The position numbers were made by a program, and so were the translations under genes. A stretch of 64,000 nt of DNA from the NCBI GenBank assembly GCA_030063045.1, contig JAQSEB010000072.1, positions 248,001 through 312,000 of the forward strand. Direction: 5' to 3'. This stretch comes from Pratylenchus scribneri. Its lineage: Eukaryota > Nematoda > Chromadorea > Rhabditida > Pratylenchidae. The notes beneath the pieces were generated by a model. The model saw only the letters and a program-made list of their open reading frames with translations. It was not told the DNA's origin and searched no databases. Below are positions 1 to 14,247 of the stretch, piece by piece. Within the stretch, counting starts at the first letter, position 1; every line of letters starts with the position of its first letter.

Positions 1-3000
1 AATCTAATGATTTTTTGATTAGAAATTTTCAACTTTTAGAATATGTAGGAAAAATTTCAAAATTTAGGGATAAAATTCTATATTGAATTAGCCTATGAGG
101 CAAACAATTAATGGAATATAATATTTGCCATCCTAAATTCTATTGATATATAATAATTGAATAAAAATCAAATGAATATAATCTAATGATTTTTTGATTA
201 GAAATTTTCAACTTTTAGAATATGTAGGAAAAATTTCAAAATTTAGGGATAAAATTCTATATTGAATTAGCCTATGAGGCAAACAATTAATGGAATATAA
301 TATTTGCCATCCTAAATTCTATTGATATATAATAATTGAATAAAAATCAAATGAATATAATCTAATGATTTTTTGATTAGAAATTTTCAACTTTTAGAAT
401 ATGTAGGAAAAATTTCAAAATTTAGGGATAAAATTCTATATTGAATTAGCCTATGAGGCAAACAATTAATGGAATATAATATTTGCCATCCTAAATTCTA
501 TTGATATTTAATAATTGAATAAAAATCAAATGAATATAATCTAATGATTTTTTGATTAGAAATTTTCAACTTTTAGGATATGTAGGAAAAATTTCAAAAT
601 TTAGGGATAAAATTCTAGATTGAATTAGCCTATGAGGCAAACAATTAATGGAATATAATATTTGCCATCCTAAATTCTATTGATATTTAATAATTGAATA
701 AAAATCAAATGAATATAATCTAATGATTTTTTGATTAGAAATTTTCAACTTTTAGGATATGTAGGAAAAATTTCAAAATTTAGGGATAAAATTCTAGATT
801 GAATTAGCCTATGAGGCAAACAATTAATGGAATATAATATTTGCCATCCTAAATTCTATTGATATTTAATAATTGAATAAAAATCAAATGAATATAATCT
901 AATGATTTTTTGATTAGAAATTTTCAACTTTTAGGATATGTAGGAAAAATTTCAAAATTTAGGGATAAAATTCTAAATTGAATTAGCCTACAAGGCAAAC
1001 AATTAATGGAATATAATATTTGCCATCCTAAATTCTATTGATATATAATAATTGAATAAAAATCAAATGAATATAATCTAATGATTTTTTGATTAGAAAT
1101 TTTCAACTTTTAGGATATGTAGAAAAATTTCAAAATTTAGGGATAAAATTCTAAATTGAATTAGCCTACGAGGCAAACAATTAATGGAATATAATATTTG
1201 CCATCCTAAATTCTATTGATATATAATAATTGAATAAAAATCAAATGAATATAATCTAATGATTTTTTGATTAGAAATTTTCAACTTTTAGAATATGTAG
1301 GAAAAATTTCAAAATTTAGGGATAAAATTCTATATTGAATTAGCCTATGAGGTAAACAATTAATGGAATATAATATTTGCCATCCTAAATTCTATTGATA
1401 TATAATAATTGAATAAAAATCAAATGAATATAATCTAATGATTTTTTGATTAGAAATTTTCAACTTTTAGAATATGTAGGAAAAATTTCAAAATTTAGGG
1501 ATAAAATTCTAAATTGAATTAGCCTACGAGGCAAACAATTAATGGAATATAATATTTGCCATCCTAAATTCTATTGATATATAATAATTGAATAAAAATC
1601 AAATGAATATAATCTAATGATTTTTTGATTAGAAATTTTCAACTTTTAGAATATGTAGGAAAAATTTCAAAATTTAGGGATAAAATTCTATATTGAATTA
1701 GCCTATGAGGCAAACAATTAATGGAATATAATATTTGCCATCCTAAATTCTATTGATATATAATAATTGAATAAAAATCAAATGAATATAATCTAATGAT
1801 TTTTTGATTAGAAATTTTCAACTTTTAGAATATGTAGGAAAAATTTCAAAATTTAGGGATAAAATTCTATATTGAATTAGCCTATGAGGCAAACAATTAA
1901 TGGAATATAATATTTGCCATCCTAAATTCTATTGATATATAATAATTGAATAAAAATCAAATGAATATAATCTAATGATTTTTTGATTAGAAATTTTCAA
2001 CTTTTAGAATATGTAGGAAAAATTTCAAAATTTAGGGATAAAATTCTATATTGAATTAGCCTATGAGGCAAACAATTAATGGAATATAATATTTGCCATC
2101 CTAAATTCTATTGATATTTAATAATTGAATAAAAATCAAATGAATATAATCTAATGATTTTTTGATTAGAAATTTTCAACTTTTAGGATATGTAGGAAAA
2201 ATTTCAAAATTTAGGGATAAAATTCTATATTGAATTAGCCTATGAGGCAAACAATTAATGGAATATAATATTTGCCATCCTAAATTCTATTGATATATAA
2301 TAATTGAATAAAAATCAAATGAATATAATCTAATGATTTTTTGATTAGAAATTTTCAACTTTTAGGATATGTAGGAAAAATATCAAAATTTAGGGATAAA
2401 ATTCTATATTGAATTAGCCTATGAGGCAAACAATTAATGGAATATAATATTTGCCATCCTAAATTCTATTGATATTTAATAATTGAATAAAAATCAAATG
2501 AATATAATCTAATGATTTTTTGATTAGAAATTTTCAACTTTTAGGATATGTAGGAAAAATTTCAAAATTTAGGGATAAAATTCTAGATTGAATTAGCCTA
2601 TGAGGCAAACAATTAATGGAATATAATATTTGCCATCCTAAATTCTATTGATATATAATAATTGAATAAAAATCAAATGAATATAATCTAATGATTTTTT
2701 GATTAGAAATTTTCAACTTTTAGGATATGTAGGAAAAATTTCAAAATTTAGGGATAAAATTCTATATTGAATTAGCCTATGAGGCAAACAATTAATGGAA
2801 TATAATATTTGCCATCCTAAATTCTATTGATATTTAATAATTGAATAAAAATCAAATGAATATAATCTAATGATTTTTTGATTAGAAATTTTCAACTTTT
2901 AGGATATGTAGGAAAAATTTCAAAATTTAGGGATAAAATTCTAGATTGAATTAGCCTATGAGGCAAACAATTAATGGAATATAATATTTGCCATCCTAAA

Positions 3001-6000
3001 TTCTATTGATATATAATAATTGAATAAAAATCAAATGAATATAATCTAATGATTTTTTGATTAGAAATTTTCAACTTTTAGAATATGTAGGAAAAATTTC
3101 AAAATTTAGGGATAAAATTCTATATTGAATTAGCCTATGAGGCAAACAATTAATGGAATATAATATTTGCCATCCTAAATTCTATTGATATTTAATAATT
3201 GAATAAAAATCAAATGAATATAATCTAATGATTTTTTGATTAGAAATTTTCAACTTTTAGGATATGTAGGAAAAATTTCAAAATTTAGGGATAAAATTCT
3301 AGATTGAATTAGCCTATGAGGCAAACAATTAATGGAATATAATATTTGCCATCCTAAATTCTATTGATATATAATAATTGAATAAAAATCAAATGAATAT
3401 AATCTAATGATTTTTTGATTAGAAATTTTCAACTTTTAGGATATGTAGGAAAAATTTCAAAATTTAGGGATAAAATTCTAAATTGAATTAGCCTACAAGG
3501 CAAACAATTAATGGAATATAATATTTGCCATCCTAAATTCTATTGATATATAATAATTGAATAAAAATCAAATGAATATAATCTAATGATTTTTTGATTA
3601 GAAATTTTCAACTTTTAGAATATGTAGGAAAAATTTCAAAATTTAGGGATAAAATTCTATATTGAATTAGCCTATGAGGCAAACAATTAATGGAATATAA
3701 TATTTGCCATCCTAAATTCTATTGATATATAATAATTGAATAAAAATCAAATGAATATAATCTAATGATTTTTTGATTAGAAATTTTCAACTTTTAGAAT
3801 ATGTAGGAAAAATTTCAAAATTTAGGGATAAAATTCTATATTGAATTAGCCTATGAGGCAAACAATTAATGGAATATAATATTTGCCATCCTAAATTCTA
3901 TTGATATTTAATAATTGAATAAAAATCAAATGAATATAATCTAATGATTTTTTGATTAGAAATTTTCAACTTTTAGGATATGTAGGAAAAATTTCAAAAT
4001 TTAGGGATAAAATTCTAGATTGAATTAGCCTATGAGGCAAACAATTAATGGAATATAATATTTGCCATCCTAAATTCTATTGATATTTAATAATTGAATA
4101 AAAATCAAATGAATATAATCTAATGATTTTTTGATTAGAAATTTTCAACTTTTAGGATATGTAGGAAAAATTTCAAAATTTAGGGATAAAATTCTAGATT
4201 GAATTAGCCTATGAGGCAAACAATTAATGGAATATAATATTTGCCATCCTAAATTCTATTGATATTTAATAATTGAATAAAAATCAAATGAATATAATCT
4301 AATGATTTTTTGATTAGAAATTTTCAACTTTTAGGATATGTAGGAAAAATTTCAAAATTTAGGGATAAAATTCTAAATTGAATTAGCCTACAAGGCAAAC
4401 AATTAATGGAATATAATATTTGCCATCCTAAATTCTATTGATATATAATAATTGAATAAAAATCAAATGAATATAATCTAATGATTTTTTGATTAGAAAT
4501 TTTCAACTTTTAGGATATGTAGAAAAATTTCAAAATTTAGGGATAAAATTCTAAATTGAATTAGCCTACGAGGCAAACAATTAATGGAATATAATATTTG
4601 CCATCCTAAATTCTATTGATATATAATAATTGAATAAAAATCAAATGAATATAATCTAATGATTTTTTGATTAGAAATTTTCAACTTTTAGAATATGTAG
4701 GAAAAATTTCAAAATTTAGGGATAAAATTCTATATTGAATTAGCCTATGAGGTAAACAATTAATGGAATATAATATTTGCCATCCTAAATTCTATTGATA
4801 TATAATAATTGAATAAAAATCAAATGAATATAATCTAATGATTTTTTGATTAGAAATTTTCAACTTTTAGAATATGTAGGAAAAATTTCAAAATTTAGGG
4901 ATAAAATTCTAAATTGAATTAGCCTACGAGGCAAACAATTAATGGAATATAATATTTGCCATCCTAAATTCTATTGATATATAATAATTGAATAAAAATC
5001 AAATGAATATAATCTAATGATTTTTTGATTAGAAATTTTCAACTTTTAGAATATGTAGGAAAAATTTCAAAATTTAGGGATAAAATTCTATATTGAATTA
5101 GCCTATGAGGCAAACAATTAATGGAATATAATATTTGCCATCCTAAATTCTATTGATATATAATAATTGAATAAAAATCAAATGAATATAATCTAATGAT
5201 TTTTTGATTAGAAATTTTCAACTTTTAGAATATGTAGGAAAAATTTCAAAATTTAGGGATAAAATTCTATATTGAATTAGCCTATGAGGCAAACAATTAA
5301 TGGAATATAATATTTGCCATCCTAAATTCTATTGATATATAATAATTGAATAAAAATCAAATGAATATAATCTAATGATTTTTTGATTAGAAATTTTCAA
5401 CTTTTAGAATATGTAGGAAAAATTTCAAAATTTAGGGATAAAATTCTATATTGAATTAGCCTATGAGGCAAACAATTAATGGAATATAATATTTGCCATC
5501 CTAAATTCTATTGATATTTAATAATTGAATAAAAATCAAATGAATATAATCTAATGATTTTTTGATTAGAAATTTTCAACTTTTAGGATATGTAGGAAAA
5601 ATTTCAAAATTTAGGGATAAAATTCTATATTGAATTAGCCTATGAGGCAAACAATTAATGGAATATAATATTTGCCATCCTAAATTCTATTGATATATAA
5701 TAATTGAATAAAAATCAAATGAATATAATCTAATGATTTTTTGATTAGAAATTTTCAACTTTTAGGATATGTAGGAAAAATATCAAAATTTAGGGATAAA
5801 ATTCTATATTGAATTAGCCTATGAGGCAAACAATTAATGGAATATAATATTTGCCATCCTAAATTCTATTGATATTTAATAATTGAATAAAAATCAAATG
5901 AATATAATCTAATGATTTTTTGATTAGAAATTTTCAACTTTTAGGATATGTAGGAAAAATTTCAAAATTTAGGGATAAAATTCTAGATTGAATTAGCCTA

Positions 6001-7424
6001 TGAGGCAAACAATTAATGGAATATAATATTTGCCATCCTAAATTCTATTGATATATAATAATTGAATAAAAATCAAATGAATATAATCTAATGATTTTTT
6101 GATTAGAAATTTTCAACTTTTAGGATATGTAGGAAAAATTTCAAAATTTAGGGATAAAATTCTATATTGAATTAGCCTATGAGGCAAACAATTAATGGAA
6201 TATAATATTTGCCATCCTAAATTCTATTGATATTTAATAATTGAATAAAAATCAAATGAATATAATCTAATGATTTTTTGATTAGAAATTTTCAACTTTT
6301 AGGATATGTAGGAAAAATTTCAAAATTTAGGGATAAAATTCTAGATTGAATTAGCCTATGAGGCAAACAATTAATGGAATATAATATTTGCCATCCTAAA
6401 TTCTATTGATATATAATAATTGAATAAAAATCAAATGAATATAATCTAATGATTTTTTGATTAGAAATTTTCAACTTTTAGAATATGTAGGAAAAATTTC
6501 AAAATTTAGATAAAATTCTAGATTGAATTAGCCTATGAGGCAAACAATTAATGGAATATAATATTTGCCATCCTAAATTCTATTGATATATAATAATTGA
6601 ATAAAAATCAAATGAATATAATCTAATGATTTTTTGATTAGAAATTTTCAACTTTTAGGATATGTAGGAAAAATTTCAAAATTTAGGGATAAAATTCTAG
6701 ATTGAATTAGCCTATGAGGCAAACAATTAATGGAATATAATATTTGCCATCCTAAATTCTATTGATATATAATAATTGAATAAAAATCAAATGAATATAA
6801 TCTAATGATTTTTTGATTAGAAATTTTCAACTTTTAGAATATGTAGGAAAAATTTCAAAATTTAGGGATAAAATACTATATTGAATTAGCCTATTGGGCA
6901 AATAATTAATGGAATATAATATTTGCCATCCTAAATTCTATTGATATATAATAATTGAATAAAAATCAAATGAATATAATCTAATGATTTTTTGATTAGA
7001 AATTTTCAACTTTTAGGATATGTAGGAAAAATTTCAAAATTTAGGGATAAAATTCTAGATTGAATTAGCCTATGAGGCAAACAATTAATGGAATATAATA
7101 TTTGCCATCCTAAATTCTATTGATATATAATAATTGAATAAAAATCAAATGAATATAATCTAATGATTTTTTGATTAGAAATTTTCAACTTTTAGGATAT
7201 GTAGGAAAAATTTCAAAATTTAGGGATAAAATTCTAGATTGAATTAGCCTATGAGGCAAACAATTAATGGAATATAATATTTGCCATCCTAAATTCTATT
7301 GATATATAATAATTGAATAAAAATCAAATGAATATAATCTAATGATTTTTTGATTAGAAATTTTCAACTTTTAGGATATGTAGGAAAAATTTCAAAATTT
7401 AGGGATAAAATTCTAGATTGAATT
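1..7424. repeat. 179-bp tandem satellite array, about 41 monomers
   Basis: Head-to-tail monomers of 179 bp: the same 5' word starts at 1, 180, 359 and so on to the end of the array. Monomers are very A+T-rich and differ at a few diagnostic sites: TATATTG, TAGATTG or TAAATTG before AATTAGCC; TATGAGG, TACAAGG or TACGAGG after it; and single-base indels. The array runs off the left edge and stops inside a monomer at about 7424, where unique sequence begins. No reading frame of note is present. Such arrays are typical of (peri)centromeric or holocentromere-associated satellites in nematodes, but that role cannot be read from the sequence. Confidence 0.98.
99..6508. repeat. Higher-order repeat of the satellite: 3400-bp unit of 19 monomers, two copies
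   Basis: Rare monomer variants recur exactly 3400 bp apart: the one-base deletion giving TATGTAGAAAAA (1111 and 4511), the TATCAAAATT variant (2381 and 5781) and the GGTAAAC variant (1351 and 4751). By spot checks across the block, 99-3108 and 3499-6508 appear identical. The match breaks at about 6509, where the second copy has a 2-bp deletion, and to the left of 99 where monomer types differ. Nineteen monomers, one of them 178 bp, give 3400 bp. Confidence 0.9.
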
Positions 7425-8252
7425 TACAAATTAGAAAAATAATGTTGAAGTAGAAAAATAAAATTTAAATTTTTTAAATAAAAGAAAATTGTAAAAATTA
7501 ATATTTCAATTAAATGAAAATAGTAATATTGATTTTTTCTTATTCAATCATATTTAGCCAATTTTTAAAGCAATGTGAATTTTTTAATTTTGTTTTGCAT
7601 GTTATATTCATAATTCTTTGGCCTCAACGGAAATTCGATGTTCGATCCAATGTACTTTTCACCATTTCGATTATTTTTCAAGTTTCAAGTAAATGCCGAA
7701 TTTATTCCAAAATGGAAAGGAGGACGAAATTTAAATATTCAGAAGTAAAATTAGCAATCATAATCGATAATATATTTAATAAGTTTTATTAAATTTATTC
7801 TATTGTATAAATTTACATATTTTTCATTCCAACTTTAATTTAAAAACTATTTATATGCTTTTAAATGCTTTTTAATTAATTAAATTAAATTTCTGCTATT
7901 GATGATTTGTTGAAAATAATAAATTGTTGAGCTGCTTAATCAGCGATAATTCGGTTCCCAATGATTGGTGAAAAATGGCACCAAATGCCCCCTTCTTGTT
8001 TTTATTTTGCCGTTGCTGCTTCTTTTGTCTTTCCTCTTGACAATTTTAGAGCGTAATCCTTACTTTTTTGACCATTTTGCTCGTTCCTGGTCGCCTCTTT
8101 TTTATTGATTTTAAATTTTAAGATCCGCCTTTTATTTGGCAGGATTTTGTATAAATTTTATATGTAATTAATTAAGAATTTAATTTTAATATTATAATTT
8201 TGGAAATTTATGTTATTATTTTTAAATTTATAGATTTATTAAATTCTAAAAA
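7425..8252. other. Gene-free spacer between satellite and PPPDE gene
   Basis: A+T-rich sequence with no convincing exon. A 92-codon open frame at 7514-7792 has low-complexity hydrophobic content and no splice or homology support. The stretch should hold the promoter and 5' end of the downstream gene, possibly including an undetected upstream exon. Confidence 0.5.
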
Positions 8253-9639
8253 ATGCTGTGCAGCCAGTGCCATGTTGAGGGCCACAACCGCCGTACATGC
8301 CCTTTAAATAATGAACAACAAATTTTTGTCATCACTTATGCCCTTGTGGCTCGGGTGAGATTTTTAATTTTAAAAAGAAATTTTATAAATTTTAAGAATT
8401 TTCCATTGCCGGGTGGCGGCCAAATCCAAGTTCAAATGCCAAATTTATTTCACCATGGGATCGTTGTGCACGGAATGGGTGAAAAAAAGTTTAAAATAAA
8501 TCTAAATTTATTGGCATTATTTAAAAAAAAATATTATTTTTTATTTATTTTTTTAGTGAAATACTCTTTTTAGTTATTATTATTTAATTTTTAAAGCTTT
8601 TTTTTGGCCATTTCTCAATTTCATTTAATTTGGAATTAATTTAGTTTTATTCGAAAAATTCCCCTAAATTTGTAATTAATTTGTTTAATTATATTATTTT
8701 TCTAAATTTTATATTTTTTGTAATTTTTGAATAAAATTTTATAAATTTAATTAAATTCTGAGTTTAAAATTTTTGTATAATTTTATTATTTTTATTATTT
8801 AATTGTCAGAATACGGTTATGGACGCCATGGGATCACGGTTATCCGGCCCGGCACTTTTTACAACCATCGCAACCGTCCAGGATATTGGCGGATCCAGTC
8901 AGTTAATTTAATAATTTTATTATAAAAATTTCAAAATTTTTGATGACGAAATATTGACAATTTTTAAGTTATTTTTAGTTGAATTATATTTAAGATTAAA
9001 TTTATTCAAAATATGCTTTTTCTATTTTTGGTAGTCTTAAAAATGTAATGTTAAACGTCTTTGTTAAATAAAATTTTTGATTTTGAGCCAAATTAAACTA
9101 ATTTTTAGGCGAAGAATTCTCAATTGACTAAATAGAATAGAAGTATTTAATTGCCTAAAATATTTTCTAATTCGGTTGAAAATTATTTTAAAATTGTTTA
9201 AGAATTTTTTAAGAATTTCGCATAAATAGTAAAAAAAAGCCATGTAAAAATTATGGATTAATATAATTTTATATGTATTATAAGCTTTTTATAATTGGAA
9301 TTTTGGCTAAAAAAATTTTTTTTATTTAGTGCGTATACCCCTTTGCCGGCCCAATTCCAAATTGGCATTACAAGGCGGCAAATGGCGAATATTGTGAATC
9401 AATTGGCCAATGATGGATTTGTTGTTGGGCAGTATTGTTGTTTTCACCGCAATTGCGTCACATTCTGCCAGCACGTAATCCGCCAAATATTCCGCCGCCA
9501 TCGACGCGTAGCACCTCCATTGGTTCAATGGCCTCAGGAGGTACAACAATATCCATTTGATGCCATCAATCCCATCCTCAATGCCATTAATTTTTTTGCA
9601 CCACATAATGGGCCACATCAATGCGTATTTTTGTCCTAA
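8253..9639 (+). CDS. Zinc-knuckle PPPDE-domain thiol isopeptidase (DeSI-like)
   Basis: Four exons (8253-8354, 8397-8478, 8810-8897, 9330-9639) join in frame to 193 residues. Residues 3-16 form a C-X2-C-X4-H-X4-C zinc knuckle. A PPPDE fold follows: an opening strand (IFVITYALV), the histidine motif FHHGIVVHG with the likely catalytic His at 53, then EYGYG and the IGITRRQM segment, and the nucleophile motif HRNCVTF with the likely catalytic Cys at 133. Known PPPDE proteins (DeSI-1/DeSI-2) remove SUMO or ubiquitin using this His-Cys pair. The knuckle at the extreme N-terminus is not part of DeSI proteins I know; it would suit RNA, DNA or protein binding. Start: first ATG, with the knuckle at residue 3. 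An upstream exon cannot be excluded. The tail after about residue 150 is unremarkable. Confidence 0.8.
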
Positions 9640-12600
9640 AATTTGAATATTTTATTTTTCCTCCAATTTGTTGCCAATAATATTTATATTTTTGTTTTTT
9701 ATCATATCATATTTAAATTATTTTAAAAACATTTATACAATAAAAAATCACAAAAATTCTACTTTATATCTAAATTGGATATTTTTAAATATTAGCATAA
9801 CATAATAATTAGAAATTAGAATGCTTAAAATATTTTTATTTGTTTGTTTGGATGTGGATGTGGAGTCAGTCTCTTCTCTTCCCTAATTTCATTTTTAATT
9901 TAAAAATGAAAGGCATAGTCGACTCTTTCATTATTGATTGATTGGCGATTTCATTTGGGGATTTGGGCAAATGATGATGATGAGGAAGGCAGAAGATTGA
10001 GGGAAAATATGAAGGAGGCAGAAAGTAGAAATAGAAACTCACATTTACTAGAGAGAGTCAACTCGATGCCATCATACATTTTCTTCCCTTAAGCATTCAT
10101 CTATCACATATTTTTTGCATCACAAATAAATGGCTCAAATTTTGGCACAAAATTGACAATCATTAGAAAAATTTAATTAAAATGAAATTTGAAAATTTTA
10201 TACACACATAAGGTACTTTCGCCCAAATACAAATACACGGTGCCTTGATTTGAATATTTAATCAATTTTTAATCAATTATTTCACTCATTAATCATATTG
10301 GAATGCTTTTTAGAATTAAAATTAAGCAAGTAAAACAATTTTTATATTCAAATTTTTAGCAAATAAATCTTTAATTTAAAAAAAGTGCATATTTTTTATA
10401 TTGAATTTTCCTGGCAAATATTTAATTTGAATTAAAAAGTAAATTGTGTAAATTAAGCCTTTTTGCACCCAATTCAATCATTCTTCAATCATTATTCAAT
10501 GTATTTGTTCAGCAGCCGATACTTTTATAATATCATTTCCGGCCTTGAATTATTTTGCCAATATTTCTTATAAGTAATTGTTTAATTGCCCCTTCATTGC
10601 CAGCAAAATTATAAAGAAAAGGGTAAAAACATGATTCTTGACATCATCCATTTTCTCTTTCACAATCAGAGAATCCCATGAGCTGAAAAATATGGAAAAA
10701 TTGCTCCAAATTAGGCGGACATTCAATTGCAAAAACATTCCATAAAAAAATATTAAATTTGTCGCGACGTTGTACGTATACCCGAATAAGATATATGATG
10801 GATAATGTTCGCCCACATTTTTTCATATTTTTGGAATATTTTTGCGACCAATTTGTTGGCAATTGTTTTTGATAAATGAAAATTCTAAAAAAAATGATGG
10901 ATTGTGGATAATACTTAAAATCCTATATAATAAAAAGGGACAAATTTGATGCGAAAATGCCATTATTTGTGATGAATTGTGATTTGTTGTGAAATGTGAC
11001 ATATCAAATCTAAGTTTGTGCTCAGATTTTTGAAAAAAATTAAAACATAAAAAATGTATATAAAAAAGGGATACGTCTCGAGTCTCGACTAGCTGATTGT
11101 GAGTAAAAATTAATTATCCACGGTTTCAGATTAAATTTATAGATCTGAAGAAAAATTTACCATTGACACCTTCAAAACTTCAAACCTAAAAAATTTGTTT
11201 TCGAATCATTTTTAATTTCAATCGTATACCATATTTGCCATAATCACTTTATTATTTTATCGAAATATGCAAAAATAGCAAATTAATTCCGTCATAAAAC
11301 ACTTCAAAATATATATCTTAAAAACATTTTTTATAATATACCCAGAAATCCAGTAAATTTTAGTCTTAATTATTACCAAATCTCAAATATGAAAAACAAT
11401 GGAAATTGGAATTCAAATTGATATTTCTCTTCTGTTAGAATTCGAAGCTCGAATCTCGAACTCCAAAAAATACTCTTCAAAATGCATCAAATTTATAATT
11501 TTTTTTATGAAAATTTCTTTTGCAAAAACAAGGTACATTTAAGTCATAAACTCATATGTACCAAAATATTTAAATTGTCAAAAAGACTATGGAGCGTACA
11601 TAAAAATGGAAATGGGTATTCGAATTGTGTTCATTCGCCCCCATTTTTTAAAAATATTTTTGGAATATTTTTATGACCAATTTGTTGCCAATTGTAAGGA
11701 AATTCATTAATAAAAAAAGATTGGAATGTGGAAAATAAAAATATATAAATAGTGGATAAATTGGTGCCGACTTCCTCACTACAAAAATTTCCATTTTTAT
11801 TTTCTCAATACCAAGAATAGGAATTTTGCCATTAAAATTTGCCATAAACAATAAACCACCCTCAATTCAATTCCCACTCCACCCTCATATTTTTAATGTT
11901 GAAAATAGCCGCCTAATTATTCTTAAATTGGCATAAATTTAGAATAAATCATTTTGTAAATTTAAAATTGTTAAAATTAAAATTTAATTATACAAAAATA
12001 AATACAATAATATGCTAATATGTTCGAATTAATTTTTGTCATGATTTACAAAAATTAGACAAGAAAGAATATAACATCTTTTAGTATTAAGTTTGTCTAT
12101 TTTCGAGACTAAATTATCTAAATGAATACAATTAGAATTGCTGTGGAAAATAGGTCTGCAAAAATTGCTATATACTTTAAATTAAAGAATATTTCATTAA
12201 AAATATTTACTTTAAAATTAAATTTCTATCTCAATAGAATGGAAAGGGATGTTCGTGCATTCCTTGTTTTTACCAGAAAAATTTTTATAAATACAGATAT
12301 ATTATTGACATAAATAGTGAACAGAATAACTTTTAGGAAAAATAGTAAATTTTAGGTCCTCATTCATAGCTCAATAATAAATTTAGTAAACACCAATCTT
12401 TCAAATTAAATTCCATTTTTATCAATTTTCTAGAGTGATATTAATCGAAATTTTATACTTTAAATTTTCCATATATTTTTTATTAATTAATCCATCTTTT
12501 TTCATGCATTCTCCAATTAAAAATAAATCAAGAAAAAAAAAAAATAAAGAATCCAAATGTTTTTTTCAATATCTCAAAAAGTGATGAAGTTATAAAAATT

Positions 12601-13571
12601 CTTAATGAATTTTTGGATGCAATTGAGTTGGCCACTCTATATAATTCCCAATTGAATAAATTTCCGTCACTCCCGGAGTCACAAAGAAAATATGTGCACA
12701 ATATTTTGAAAATTCCATTGTAATTTTGAAAATTTTTTAAAAAAGGAAAAAATCTTTAACATATATTGAGCACAGATAAATTGTTAAAATATCTTAGAAA
12801 TGAATAAAATTCTGAAAATCCATGTCAAAATAAATTCAAAAAATTTTGAACATAAAAGGGAAAAAATATGTTCAAAATTTTACATATTTACAAAATTAAG
12901 TGAAAATACATCAATTCTTATAATATTCTTAAAATTACTAAAATTCAGGGAACATTTTGAGAATTTAATAATTTTGAAAATTTATATTTGCATTCATTTT
13001 GATAAGCTTTTGAAAATAAGACCCAAAATGCAGATTAAAAAATAATATCTTTTTTAGTATATTTTAAAAAATTTTTAATTATTGAAAATTTTTTCAAAAT
13101 TTAATTTTTTTTCCGAAAAATAAGAATATTTAAATCCCTAAAAAAGGAATATAAATTGGAATTTTTAGTAGGATTTCTTTATCAAAATTAATAATTGTTG
13201 AGAAATTTAAATAATTTTGCTTGATTTTTGTCAAGATATCGGATCAAAAGTAATATTTTGATGAAAAATAAGAGAACCAAAATGAATTTGTTTTGGTTTT
13301 TTTGGGGACAAATATTATTGGGATGATTTTTTGAGAATAATATTAGAGAGAAGAGAACTAGCAGATTATTATATTGTGGAATTTTGTCCTGGCAGATGAG
13401 ATATTAAAAAAAACCGGTGTATAATTTAGATTTGAGAAAATTTTGCGAGATTTGTTATGGTGAATATTTTTTGAAAGATTTTGGAGAATTATATTTGAAT
13501 AAATTAAACAATTCGTTTCCATCATTTCCATCATTTCTAACATATTTCCAAGTAGTTCTTTGCAAATTCTT
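9640..13571. other. Long gene-poor interval
   Basis: About 3.9 kb of A+T-rich DNA without a supportable gene. Short open frames (for example minus strand 10568-10816 and plus strand 12800-13045) are hydrophobic or lysine-rich and lack splice context. A diverged segment of about 60-100 bp is present twice, near 10796-10880 and 11630-11740 (shared core TTTTTGGAATATTTTT plus CCAATTTGTTG), so this part holds dispersed repeat fragments. Confidence 0.6.
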
Positions 13572-13765
13572 CTAATCCTTGCTATCAGAACTTTCCTCCA
13601 CAGAATCTCCCAGATTGAAGTCCATATCATTATCTTCTCCGTTTGGCATAATATGCGGTCGCTAAATATTATTTTATATTTAATTATTAATTCTATTTAT
13701 TTTACCTCTTTTCGCATTGATTTCTGATTTAGAATTCCCCCGCCTTCTTTATTAGTCTTTGACAT
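13572..13765 (-). CDS. Possible small acidic protein, two exons (tentative)
   Basis: On the minus strand an ATG at 13765 opens a 20-codon exon (MSKTNKEGGGILNQKS...) ending in GAG before a GTAAAA donor. After a 44-bp intron a TTTAG acceptor opens a second exon ending in TAG at 13572. Phase is kept and the product is 49 residues, with an acidic, serine-rich C-terminus (EDNDMDF, VEESSDSKD). No family is recognised. Support is only the clean start, splice sites and frame, so this may be a real micro-gene, the end of a larger gene or chance. Confidence 0.35.
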
Positions 13766-14247
13766 TTTGCAATTTTTATTCACTTTAGAATTGCCAAATA
13801 ATTGAGAGAATTTAGCTAGACTTACGTTTTTTATTTGAGAAATTGTATAAATATTTTATCGTTTTATTTTCGATTTTATTAATTTTTAACCAAGTATTAC
13901 AAACAAAGTTTTTATAACCTTTAATATTAAAATTTTATATTTCAGAATAATTAAATATCAAAAAAAAACAAGTAAGCATTTATTATGTAGATATTTTTGC
14001 AAAAATATCTTAATTATGAGCTAATAAGTAATAATAACTATATAAATCATGCATGAAAAGTGAGAGAGAACATAGTTAGAGAAATAAAAGAAATTCACAA
14101 AGTCATCGAAATCGATAAAAACAAAAAAGTAATAAAAATAATTGAAACAAATTTTTCGAAATCTAAATAAAAGATTAAATTCTATTATTGAATTCTTCGG
14201 ATTAATTTTAATTCTATCAAAGAATTCTGGGCAAAATAGATTTAAGC
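13766..14247. other. Spacer, nothing recognised
   Basis: A+T-rich sequence between two tentative small genes. No exon, RNA or repeat was recognised. Confidence 0.4.

Noticed and set aside
1..7424. CRISPR-like regular repeats
   Set aside because: Whole 179-bp units are repeated without unique spacers, and the surroundings are eukaryotic; it is a satellite.
9322..9621. Minus-strand 99-codon frame
   Set aside because: Antisense shadow of the PPPDE exon, which carries the conserved catalytic motif.
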